DNA from: Datisca glomerata
Lineage: Eukaryota > Streptophyta > Magnoliopsida > Cucurbitales > Datiscaceae
DNA length: 64,000 nt
Direction: 5' to 3'
Assembly (NCBI GenBank): GCA_003255025.1
Contig: QANY01000011.1
Coordinates: 208,136 to 272,135, forward strand
Made by a program: the position numbers and the translations under genes
Shown here: one piece after another, positions 48,022 through 58,290 of the stretch
Numbering within the stretch: the first letter of the stretch is position 1
Layout of the letters: each line of letters starts with the position of its first letter
The notes under the pieces: model-generated
Database searches by the model: none
Seen by the model: the letters and a program-made list of their open reading frames with translations, nothing else
Told to the model about the DNA's origin: nothing

Positions 48022-50870
48022 ATGGGAACTATTAAATTGTCATTTGATAATAATTTTATGGTTTTACATGATGTTTATTATATCACAATTTTTGGGAAGA
48101 TCCTTATTTCAGTAGCTAATTTAATTGAGCAAGAATTCAGTTTGAATTTCATCGATAAATATATTGGTATTTTTAGAAACAACTGCTTCATTACTATTGC
48201 ACATTTGATAAATAAACTGTTTTACGTTAAACCAAGAGTTCCAATGATATGTGACACTAAAGTAAATACTGATTTACAAAGGGATAGTAAAATGTTGAAG
48301 TCTGACTCAACCGATCTAACCTATTCGTGGCACTTACATCTTGTCCACATTATCCTAGACATGATAAAAAGAGTTGCAAAGGATGTTCCATTGCAAACTT
48401 TAAGTTTTGGATCACTACGCACATGTCAATCCTATATAGAAGGCAAAATGACCAAGAGACCATTTTCAGCGAAACGTGAAAAAGCCAATATATGCCTCGA
48501 ACACGTACATAGTGATGTATGTGAGTCATTGAATATCCAAGCAAGAGGAGGTTATGAATATGTTGTAACCTTTGCTGATGACTACTCATATTTTGGACAT
48601 GTTTATCTAATGCATCGAAAGTTTGAAACCTCTGAAAAGTTTAAAGAATACAAGGCTATGATCGAAAAGCAATTAGAGAAACAAATTAAAACACTATGAT
48701 CTGATCGTGGTGAAGAACACATGCTAGGAGAGTTCGAAGACTTTCTTAAGGAAGAATGTATGCTTTCTCAGCTTAGAGCATCTTGCACTCTAGAACAAAA
48801 TGGTGTGTTAGAGAGAAGGAATCAAACTTAGATGGATATGGTTAGATACATGATGAGTTACTCATCCGAGGATGTCCCTTGGAAACAACAACATACATTC
48901 TAAACCAAGTTCCGTCGAAGACATGACTGGCACGCAATATGAAAAATGGAATGGATGAAAGTCGTTTGTTAACCACTTTAAGATATAGGGGTGCCCAGCG
49001 CATGATCTGAAATAGAAAACATGGAAGTTGGCCAGTCGATCAGAATTATGCATGTTTGTAGGATATCTCAAAAGAACGAAGGGTTCTGTCTTTTATAGTC
49101 TGACTGAAAAGAAAAAATTTGTAAGCACAAATGCATGTTTTCTTGAAGAAGACTATATAAGAAGGGTGAAGCTGAGAAGCACACTTGTGCTAAAGAAATT
49201 ATTGAGTGAGAGGACACCGACTTCCCAATCAGGAACTGTTTCTAATTCAATAATGGAAGAACCACAGCTGAGGCGAGAGCCTATGGAGCCTCGACGTAGT
49301 GGGAGTGTTGTGAGACAGCCTGGAAGGTACATGTCTTATAGAGATGCCTTAACAATAGTCTTAGATAAGGATCATGATGAACCTGCCTCCTACTCACAGG
49401 CCATAGCTGGTCCTGCAGCAAACATATGGCAAGAAGCCTTGAACATTATGATGTATTCGATGTACTCGAACAATGTTTGGAAACTTGTAGATCCTCCTAA
49501 AGAGGTAAAACCTGTAGGGTGTAAATGGATCTATGAGAAAAGAGATTCTCGCCAGTAGCCATGCTTAAATCCATCTGAATCATCATGTCCATTGCTGCTG
49601 TCCTCGATTATGAAATCTAGCAGATGGACGTCAAGTCTGCTTTTGTGAATGACAATCTAGCAGACAGGTTCATGGAGAAAGGCCAAGAGGGCAAGGTTAG
49701 CGAAATGCTAAAGTCCATTAATGGACTTAAGCAAGCATCCTGATCATGGAAAATGAGATTCAAAGAAACTGTCAAGAACTTTGGTTTTGAACAATTAGTG
49801 GACCAACCCTGTATGTATAAGCTGATACACAAAGAGATAATGATTTTTCTAGTCTTGTACGTTGATGATATTCTACTCATTGAGAATGATGTAGTAAGAT
49901 CATCTGATTTCAAGGTTTGGCTTGCAAAGGAATTTGATATGAAAGATCTTGGATAAACTACATTCGTCTTAGATATTTAGATCTTTTAAGATACAATGAA
50001 CATACAATTGGCACTGTCTCATGCATCTTATATTGATTAGGTGATGGATCGCTTCATGTAAGACTCCAAAAAGGGATATCTTCCTTTCTGGCATGGAGTC
50101 AGCCTCTCCAAGGAGCAGTCTCCCAAGACTCCTCAAGAAGAGGAAGATATGAGAAAGATTCCCTATGCCTCAGCCGTAGGAAGTCTCATGTATACGATGC
50201 TTTGCACTAGGCCTCACATTTGCTATGTCGTGGGCATGGTTAGTCATTTTCAATCTAATCATGGAATTGAGCATTGGAATGCCGCTAAGCATATCCTTAA
50301 GTATCTTAGAAGAATAAAGAATTACATGCTTGTATATTCAGATACTATCCTGAATATCACGGGGTATACTGATTCCGAGTCCAAGAAGACAGAGATTCTA
50401 GGAGGTGCACTTTAGGATCAGTGTTCATCCTGAACAGTGGAGTAGTTATATGGAGAATTATCAAGCAATCTTGCATTGCTGATTCTACCACGGAAGCTGA
50501 ATATGTGGCAGCTTGTAGCTGCTAAGGAGGCTGTATGGCTTATAATGTTCTTGAAAACTCTAAAAGTTATTTCAGAAGCTAACAAGCCCATGACACTTTA
50601 TTGGATAACTGTGGGGCTATAGCAAACTTGAAGGAACAAGGGAGCTACAAAAGATCCAAGCACGCAGAGCGTAAGTATCACCTGATTAGAGAGACTATTC
50701 AACGTGGAGATCTTGTAGTTACACATATATTGACGGTCAACAACCTGAAAGATCCTTTCACTAAGACTTTAAGCAGTAAGTCTTTGATGGTCGTCTGGAG
50801 GAAATGGGGATACGGGATTGTACACGCTTACTTTAGTCCAAGTAGGAGATTATTGAAATTATGTCCATAA
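48022..50870 (+). pseudogene. Copia-4 protease(end)-integrase-RT-RNase H remnant
   Basis: Segments in order are DVYYITIFGKILISVANLIE (late protease and pre-integrase, 48022 on), HSDVCESLNIQARGG (integrase core, about 48500), QNGVLERRNQT near 48800, and FVGYLKRTKGSVFYS at 49049. The RT start reads KPVGCKWIYEK near 49510. RT carries LYVDDILLIENDV, with the catalytic YVDD intact (about 49855-49885). RNase H shows DNCGAIANLKEQGSYKRSKH at 50603. The 225-codon open frame at 48022-48699 is the longest intact piece. Stops between segments make it non-functional as a polyprotein. Confidence 0.85.
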
Positions 50871-51845
50871 AGTAAGGTGTAATAATTATTTATGAGTATT
50901 TAGTTATTTTTTTGACATTTTGTATTACTGACTTTTATGAATGAATGAAAATTTTTCTATTAATTAAAGTGTGTTAATAATTTACTCAAGTCATGGAACT
51001 ATTGTCAATGTAAGAAGAGTAAAGATTGAGGGGTCTTCTAGACAAACTCTTCTGAAAGAGTTTAGAACGTTATTCATAGTGTTAGGATCGACTTGGCAAT
51101 CAAGTCTGATTACGACGGTTATGTTGAACCAAATGATGCTGGTCTTGGGGCATGTGAGTGGGGACTCTAACGGTTGACCTAGACATGTTGTGGAACATGT
51201 TGAATAGACTGGTGGCAAATTAGTTTGGAGTAAAATAGTTTATCTAGCTTTAAATCTAATTGTTACACCTTAAGGGTATTTTCATAATTACCTTAATCTT
51301 GAGGTGGATACGAAACTTGACCTAGTTAGTTATGATGTTTGATATGCCAAAGGAGTGAGTTCGAATTGTCGGACAATATCTCGACTATTGGGGTCGTGAT
51401 TCAATTATGTTGGACTTGAGTGATTCACATATATGAAAATTCATGATTAAATTAAAAAATACAACAATATCACCTTATGCTTTATTGCTGGGTGTGTGAA
51501 TAAATTAACATAGCCAAATACTCGATGAAATGTATCATTGAATAAGATATGGGGAATTGTATGAGACAATTCACTATTATATCTTTCTTAGTCACAGTCA
51601 ATAAATGAGTTAAGGAAATAATAACAAGAAGGGTAAAACACTAATTTTACATCCGCTCTTGTTACTGATATTCACGAAATGTAATATGTTAAAATATTAT
51701 GTGGACTGTGAAATAAAAGTAGTTATTTGCATAACAAGAAAATGTTGAGTGCATGATTCGAGAGTTGATTCGGCATTGAATCTATAGTGGAGTCGTATAT
51801 TAGGATTAAATAGGTCGGGACTTTATAGAGATTTAGTATTAAATA
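50851..51845 (+). repeat. Copia-4 right LTR fragment (LTR first half)
   Basis: It follows the polypurine tract AAGTAGGAGAT and starts TATTGAAATTATGTCC, the counterpart of TGTTGGAATATGTCC in copia-3. Similarity continues to about 51845, then turns into tnp2 (KDIHVYL on the minus strand). The last ~0.9 kb of the LTR is missing. It overlaps the left LTR fragment by about 100 bases of LTR sequence. Confidence 0.8.
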
Positions 51846-53110
51846 CACATGAATGTCTTTATTGGGAGACTTTGGAGAATAAATTAGCAACAACGTATAA
51901 AGAATGGTTCTTTCATATACTTCCATGAGGGAATGTTATAATTTACTAATATTACTGCGCACATGTTATGTGAGTTGTTCATATTTCTGAATAGATTAAA
52001 TCTACCAATTAGCAACAACATATAAAGAATGGTTATTTCATACACTTCCATGAGGGAATGTTATAATTTACTAATATTACTGGGCACATGCTATGTGAGT
52101 TGTTCATATTTCTTAATAGATTAAATCTACCTGTGGAAAGTCCTTATCTTACTTTTCCTTCATCATCTGCAACTTACTATATTGCTTATCAAATTCGTTC
52201 CAACCTTTTGAGTTAGTAGGTTGTCTCTATACATCTTAAACATTGACATGTTTCTTGTTGTGTCATCTCATATAAGATGATGTATATTTCGACTTAAATA
52301 ACCTCTGGGGTATGGGTATAACAAGAAGGTGATGCAAAACTTTTTGCTGAATTTTGTTACCCTTCCCATCATCCATTTTATATCTTGATTCACTACATTC
52401 TAGGCATTTGTCTTTTCCTTTATCCTCTTTCCAATATAAACTACAATCATATTTACAAGAATGAATTGTATCATATCCCAAACCTAAATCTCTCAATTGT
52501 CTTATGCTTCATTGAAAGATGCTGGAATTTTTTAGCCATCTGGGCGAGAACAATTTAAAAGTTCAAATAATTGATCAAATGATTTATTGGTCCAACAACT
52601 AGGCACTTTAATATGCATAAACTTCACAATAAAAGATGGTGAAGAAAACTTTTGAGAACTAGGATAAAGTTCTTGTTCGGCTTAATTAAACAAATCACCG
52701 AAATGTCTATCATCCCTTCATGTAGATTTATTCTATCAGTATTTTCATCTCCAACCCATTCACCACCACCATAACCACACATGTTATCTTACATTTTCCT
52801 CATATCATCATAATTATCATAATCACCCCTACCAGCATGACCAACACTAAGGTGAGATGTAGTGCTATTCATCTCCATTTTGGTGAATAGTGATATCTTT
52901 GTGTCTTTTCACCATGAAATACCCAAGTTTGATGGCTCAATGCCATTCCATACTCGCACAAATGTATTTGACTTCTTTTAAAGACAATTGTCTTGAGTTA
53001 ATAAAATTTCTACACGGACAACGAGTTCTCCCCTGTCATTAAAATAATTACTTGCGATGCTCATAAATTTTGAAATACTAGGAACATACTCCTTCAACAA
53101 TCTATAAGAA
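51846..53110 (-). pseudogene. CACTA-1 tnp2 transposase, N-terminal half
   Basis: Minus-strand segments in order are the N-terminal zinc-binding-like CPCRNFIN block with ICASMEWH (about 53010-52950), FIVKFMHIKVPSCWTNKSFD (about 52610), MRDLGLGYDTIHSCKYDC (52496-52440), KVLHHLLVIPIPQRLFKSK (52340-52280), and MEVYERTILYTL then SPKSPNKDIHVYL (51926-51830). These are the conserved blocks of the Transposase_21/tnp2 family of CACTA elements. Several stops and frameshifts are present. A 125-bp tandem duplication (51884-52133) lies inside. Coding similarity ends where copia-4 LTR sequence begins. Confidence 0.85.
51884..52133 (-). repeat. Tandem duplication in CACTA-1, 125-bp period
   Basis: TTAGCAACAACGTATAAAGAA at 51884 recurs as TTAGCAACAACATATAAAGAA at 52009. 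The copies share the whole unit through ATAGATTAAATCTACC with few changes. The unit contains part of the tnp2 frame. Confidence 0.9.
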
Positions 53111-53996
53111 AAGGTATACCGTAGCAGCTATAAGGGTCACATTCCTTTTTATAGGATATTAAGCTCCATTCTAGTCAAGCAACTGCACTCACTTCATTAT
53201 ATGTTTTGACTAGATAAAAAAGGGATTAAGACTCAATCTACTGATCTTTAATTAGTTTCATTTCTTCAAAGAAACCAATAAGACTATCTCTACCGAATCA
53301 CATCATGCATACATCATAGAGTCATAGATGATTGGAAGGAAGCATATTAGACTGTAGTATTATCAATCAAATTAATAGCAGAAAACATTATCAAGCAAGC
53401 TCAATAAATATTGATTCAAAATCAATTGTGATACTATAAAGACGTCAGTCTATGAGCCACCACTTTCATAAGCAAGACTCTCTATTCCTCTATTGTCCTA
53501 GTTAAGGATGTAAAAGTGGCTAATGTTGGTGAATAGAAAAGCTAACACTAGGGAGGAGGGAAATATTGGTTCATTGAAAATACAAATACCTATGGGGAAA
53601 GGCCTAGAAGAAGGACGAGGAGAAAATGAAGTGCTTTAGGGAAAAATGAGAGTGTAAAAACCTTGTTAAAATGACTTAATAAGGTTTGGCACGCGTTTAA
53701 AGATGAAATGTTAAATCTGTTAGTAAAGGCCCCACTTCCATGATGAATGTTTAAATTTATTGGTAATGGCATCACTTTTACCGATGAATAAGTATATTCA
53801 TCGGTAAAAGCCCTAAAAACAATTCGCACGCACAATTTCTCCTTGGTGGGGAAACTATTTTGCGACACATTAATATTTCATCATTTTAGGTTGCTTTTAG
53901 AAACCAACTTTTCGTTGGTCACAAATATAGACTTTTAGCGATGAATTTATTTTCATCGCTGGAAATCTCGTTCCTGAAAAGGGGTTTCTTGTAGTG

Positions 53997-54830
53997 GGGA
54001 TGTTCAGTAAAACATAATACTCAAGTGATAAGAGTTAATATTTGAATTTTTTAACCAACTTCAACCTAATTCAATGTTTATATATAAAAAATTTGATTTT
54101 ATTCTAAACCTAAGTTTAATCTATCTCCCCCTTGTCTCATAATTGATCATTTTTTCTCTCTCTCTCTCTCTCACTCTCTCTCTCCCTCCTCTGAAATTTG
54201 GTTTCATTTCATTACGTCACCCCTAGCTCTCTACAATTCGAATCTTTCAGGTTCACCCGTCTTCCTCTCCCCTGGTCAAGGAACCACTACCAACACTGAC
54301 AATAACGTTATCACTCTGAATTTATCTCCGGTAAGCTATTTATGTCACCTCTCACTTTTCCTATTCCTCTCTCCTTTTGTCTCTCTTTGTTGCTTTCTAC
54401 ATCTCTCATAGACACATACTCTCTCTCTCACTCTCTCTTTGATTTTTTCCTTATATCTTTTTATGTTCTCCCTCTCCCCAACTCACTCTGTTCTTTTGCT
54501 CTCTTTCTTCACTCTCTATCTCTCTCTCTCAATATATATATATATATGCTCATTCGTTTGCATCTCTATCTTTCTCCTTCCCTGATTCTCTCTCGCATAT
54601 TTTACTCTAAGTTTCTCTCTCTTTCTCTTAATCTTTATTATTTCCAGCCGCTCCTTGGCCTTCTACCAAGGACTAAATTGTCTAAAAGTTCCCCTATTGC
54701 TCCTGGTTTTAACAACCAGTTTGGATGTTGTTGACCTGATTTGACTCGACCCTGAAACCCAACCATCTTCAACTGAACGACTCTCGACCAAACTGAACCA
54801 ACCTAGTCTAAACCAAACCAGTCCAGCATG
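53997..54830. other. Intergenic DNA with CT-rich tracts, no gene recognised
   Basis: (TC)n runs lie at about 54155-54185 and through 54420-54530, and an AT run at 54534-54547. The long open frame at 54342-54734 is rich in Ser and Leu because of the CT composition and has no recognisable domain. The area could be the leader of a lost gene, but I cannot support that. Confidence 0.5.
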
Positions 54831-56197
54831 TGTTAGGATTATGCCCTTGAAAGCATTGTTAAATGGTAAATAGTTTTATTCTTATATTACGTGTGTTACA
54901 TTCATGTAAAAGGTCTACAAATACAATAATACTTAGTTTACGGGTCCTATAGTGTGTTGGCTAATGGAATCAAAGTATTTAAGCAAGAATTATTTATGAC
55001 TTGAAATGTTTCTATTTACAGTCTTGTGAAGTTGAGCGATTTAGTAAGATCAATTGTAGTGCATTGACTTAAATATATAGAGTGACTTACCTTGCTCACT
55101 AGTCGAGTGCCTCGTTAATGTGCTTGTGCATTTAGAAAAAAGTATTATATTTTGAGAATCATAACTCATTGCTATTATATTATGAGTGTTCTTAATCTTG
55201 AGAGAGTTATGAACTCATCTTTAATGGTAATTTTGACCTACTATGATTGAGATACTATGAGTCAATTATCTATAGGTTGGATAATTAGATAATTTGATAG
55301 TGAAGATGTATAACTTCTCAATAGTAGATAGTACTTTATCCAATTATACACGGTACTATATTATGGAGGGCAACACGTAATGAATAATAGTTCGAGGATA
55401 ATACAAATGAAGTTCAATTACATTTTTAGTAGAGTAATTATAATTAATGATTAATAAATCTGATCATGGGTTTGGTCAGTAGAGTTATTTAGCCATGAGA
55501 AGTTTTCATCCTTATGGACCTAAGCTAGCCAATGAGTTATAGGTATTGTCATAGCGGTAATAAATAGATAAGACATGAATACCCAGTAGTCAACCAAGCT
55601 AGTTCTAGTTTTAGTGATGAAAATTATTAATCAAAATTAATTTAATTTAATTTTAATTAAGAGATAATTTTCAATTAATCCTGATAGTTAGATTAACAAT
55701 TAATCCTAGCAAATGGATTTCACTATAAATAGGAGACTACTCTAAGAGATGGACGCAGAAGCCTATTTGGTAACTTTAGTGAGAGAAGAGAAAGCCCTAG
55801 GAGAATCTTCTCCCTAGTTGAAAATTGAGATGAGGAAAGTTTTTAATTTTTATTCCAAGTGCCCGCACATGGTAATTAGTTGGCAACTCGAGGAATAGGA
55901 GGAATATCGTGAGGTATCGATTCACAGCAGCTGGTGGTTCATGGTGGTAAACTGGCAGTTCATGATAGTGACAGGACGCGACGTTGCAGCGGATCTCTTC
56001 ACGGTGTCGACGGTGTTTGTGCATAGATCGAGGATGAATCATGCCTAGATCGTGAAATCTGATCATGAAAAAAAAGCTTCAACTTTTGGGATTTATGCAT
56101 CAAGGGTATGATTTATGTATTCGTTCTAGCATAGACTAGATTAGTTAACAATTAGATTTTAAGATTAAGGCAATTTTCTGCCACACCAATTCTTTCA
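54831..56197 (+). repeat. Copia-type LTR (1.37 kb), solo or 5' LTR of a truncated element
   Basis: It starts TGTTAGGATTATGCCC and ends near CCAATTCTTTCA. The end is followed by TTGGTATTGGAGCTCC, which resembles a tRNA-Met primer-binding site with changes. The sequence after it (56198-56620) has no clear gag, and no second LTR copy was found. A CACTATAAATAGG at 55721-55733 is a good TATA context for LTR transcription. Confidence 0.65.
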
Positions 56198-56826
56198 ATT
56201 GGTATTGGAGCTCCATTATAGATCTACTTATTAGATATCTATTGTTGGAATGAAATACCTATAGGTTATTCGATTTGTAGAGCCCTGATTCATTTTATAG
56301 GATTGTTTTGATTTAATCTGCCTTGCTTAACCATTTAAATTTTATGTGTAATTTTCTATTGGTTATGTAATAGAGGGACAATCCAGGAAAATACTATTTT
56401 TCCCTATAGTTTCATATTAAATTTTCATAGATTAATGTAAAGTTTCATCGAGAGAGATGGCATTTTTATGATACATTTATCCAAACCTAGTTGGAGATCT
56501 AATTGATGCAAAAGTGGATCGAAGAATGGGTGAAAACTCGCGGTGGTGCAGTAGCTAGCTGCATAGTCACAAGTTCAGTATTTTGATCATAACTTTTGAT
56601 GCAATATTGGATTGAGTGAATTCAAAAGCCCCAGGAAAGCTAATTTTATCCTTGACAAATTCTTGTTTCACAAAGAAGACCAAATGCAGATGTTTTCCTC
56701 GTCAAATGTAAGGACAAAGTTGACGCGCTTGTGAGTGAAGGGAAATTTTTCCAGTTTTTGTAATTCATATGTTCGTATGAAAAAATCCTCATGACTCAGT
56801 GATGATGGTTGGCACTGGCGATCAAT
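56198..56826. other. Leader-like and unassigned sequence between LTR and NUMT
   Basis: The first part would be the leader of the LTR element. The part from about 56620 continues, on the minus strand, the reading frame of the cob fragment with about 60 non-cob residues. It matches nothing I recognise and may be flanking mitochondrial DNA carried in with cob. Confidence 0.35.
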
Positions 56827-57048
56827 AATCATTAATAGGAAGATTACAACTCCGAGACACCAAAGAAATTCCCTAGGACTACTATAACTCGCATGATATA
56901 GACCACGGAAAATATGAAGGTGAACCACAATGAGAAACATACTTGCCCCATTAGCATGCATATAACGGAGCAACCAGCCCCCTTCAACATCTCTCATAAC
57001 GTGTTCTACACTGTTGAAAGCTAGATCCACTTGAGGTGTGTGAGGCAT
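56827..57048 (-). pseudogene. cob: NUMT: fragment of mitochondrial cytochrome b
   Basis: About 70 codons of plant mitochondrial apocytochrome b read intact on the minus strand. Blocks are [39 protein letters not shown] and [15 protein letters not shown], with the conserved histidines of the haem-binding helix. In the mitochondrion this is the haem-carrying core of respiratory complex III; here only an inner piece is present. The frame then runs into unrelated sequence at about 56827. The high similarity without stops suggests a fairly recent transfer. Confidence 0.9.
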
Positions 57049-58290
57049 GTGTGGAAAGAGACGATAGACGGTTGTGGGGTGTAGGGATCACATCTCAGTC
57101 TATCTTGAAGATCTATTTTTCCTTTAAATTTTGAATTAAGATGAGATTAGGGTTGCTCAAGGCTAGGGTTATGTTTTACATATTTATCTTTTCTATCGAG
57201 CTATTTTTGTTTATTGTGTATTATGTCTAGTATGCTGAGATTATTTTATTTTATGCATATCGCCTTTTAGATACAACATAGCTTTAGGTTTGCCAAACGA
57301 TAAGTGTTTGTGATTGCATAATGAAAATAAAATGAAGCATAGCCGATTAGGGGCATAAAATCGCTAAACCCAGAAGCATGATATTAGATTCATTTAAATG
57401 CAATTTTTTTATTTTAATAATCTTGCTAGGTATTTAATTAGGACTATTTACTGATTGACATGCTTGACTAATAAGAGTAGATTGCTAAATATTAGGTTGA
57501 CTAAGTACTTAATGATTCCACTTAGTAACCCAAAACTTAGAAAATCAAGTGGGAGCTGGATTCTTAATCCAAACCCACAGCTTCCATTATAGGATCATAG
57601 TAAGGTGTTAGAGTATCTCGTCTTCAATCTTGTAAGCTACCTAAAGGAGGGTATCCGAAACATTAGATTTTACAAGTATGCTCGTAATGATCACCGTGGT
57701 AAGTGAATAAATGAAAATGACATGCCTAAGCAGGACTTGTCCACTTGTGACAAGTCTAAGGGTGAAATAATGGTATACACTTTACTGGTTCTAGTAATAT
57801 CGCTCCTAAGCATTTCTTATTACTTATTTTGAGAGACCGAAACATAACATTGGTTAATTATTAGGCATTAATATCAGATTACTAGGTATTAGTAGCAAAG
57901 CAATAATTAATGGGATTAGATTATCATAGCTAACTTTTAAATATGCGTTCTGCCTAAGCGTGCCGATAAGAGTTGAGATATCATTGTGTACATTATGTGT
58001 TAATTTTATTTTGAGTTTTTATTTTCATGTTATTATGTATTCTTAAACTGTAATGTGAATGTAATGATTGATATTTTTTTAAAATAAATAATAAAACTCC
58101 CACGTGAATAACCAACACTCTCAACGTCTCCATATTTGCTTCATCGCATAATTTTTGCATTTTTTTCTTTTTATAAAACGAAGAAGACCCTTTGTGAGAG
58201 TCATTTCAACTTTGTCTTTATTTTATCAACATTCTCCAACGATTTCTATTCATCTTTTATAGTCTCGGTCAATCTCTTCTTCCTTGAGCT
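57049..58290. other. Unassigned intergenic DNA
   Basis: No convincing gene or repeat. An AATCAAGTGGGAGCTGG at 57542-57558 resembles a copia polypurine tract, but no LTR start follows it. Confidence 0.4.

Larger units (their letters stand above)
44548..51845 (+). mobile_element. Copia-4: Ty1/copia element inside CACTA-1, with half an LTR at each end
   Basis: The order is the second half of an LTR (44548-45550), primer-binding site (TTGATATTAGAGCC at 45551), a leader with a minisatellite, gag remnants (about 47240-47990), protease/integrase (48022-48900), integrase tail (49028-49558), RT with YVDD (49753-49956), RNase H (50149-50800), polypurine tract, and the first half of an LTR (50851-51845). 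It belongs to the copia-3 family and runs in the opposite direction. It lies within the CACTA-1 transposase, so it arrived after that element. Confidence 0.87.
42961..53996 (-). mobile_element. CACTA-1: En/Spm-type transposon interrupted by copia-4
   Basis: The right end is CACTACAAGAAACCCC read on the minus strand from 53996, the classic CACTA terminus. It is followed inward by hairpin-prone subterminal motifs (TCATCGGTAAAA, AGCGATGAA...TTCATCGCT) at 53740-53960. The tnp2-type transposase then runs 53110 to about 51846, breaks at copia-4, and resumes at about 44547 to 43860. The left end is not seen because copia-3 starts at 42960. The transposase is full of stops, so the element is inactive. 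Confidence 0.85.

Noticed and set aside
54342..54734. 130-codon open frame
   Set aside because: Composition follows the CT-rich tract (Ser/Leu/Phe) and contains an AT dinucleotide run; no recognisable domain or splice context.
56668..57048. A working nuclear cytochrome b gene
   Set aside because: Only ~70 of nearly 400 codons are present, and there is no targeting sequence; it is a NUMT fragment.
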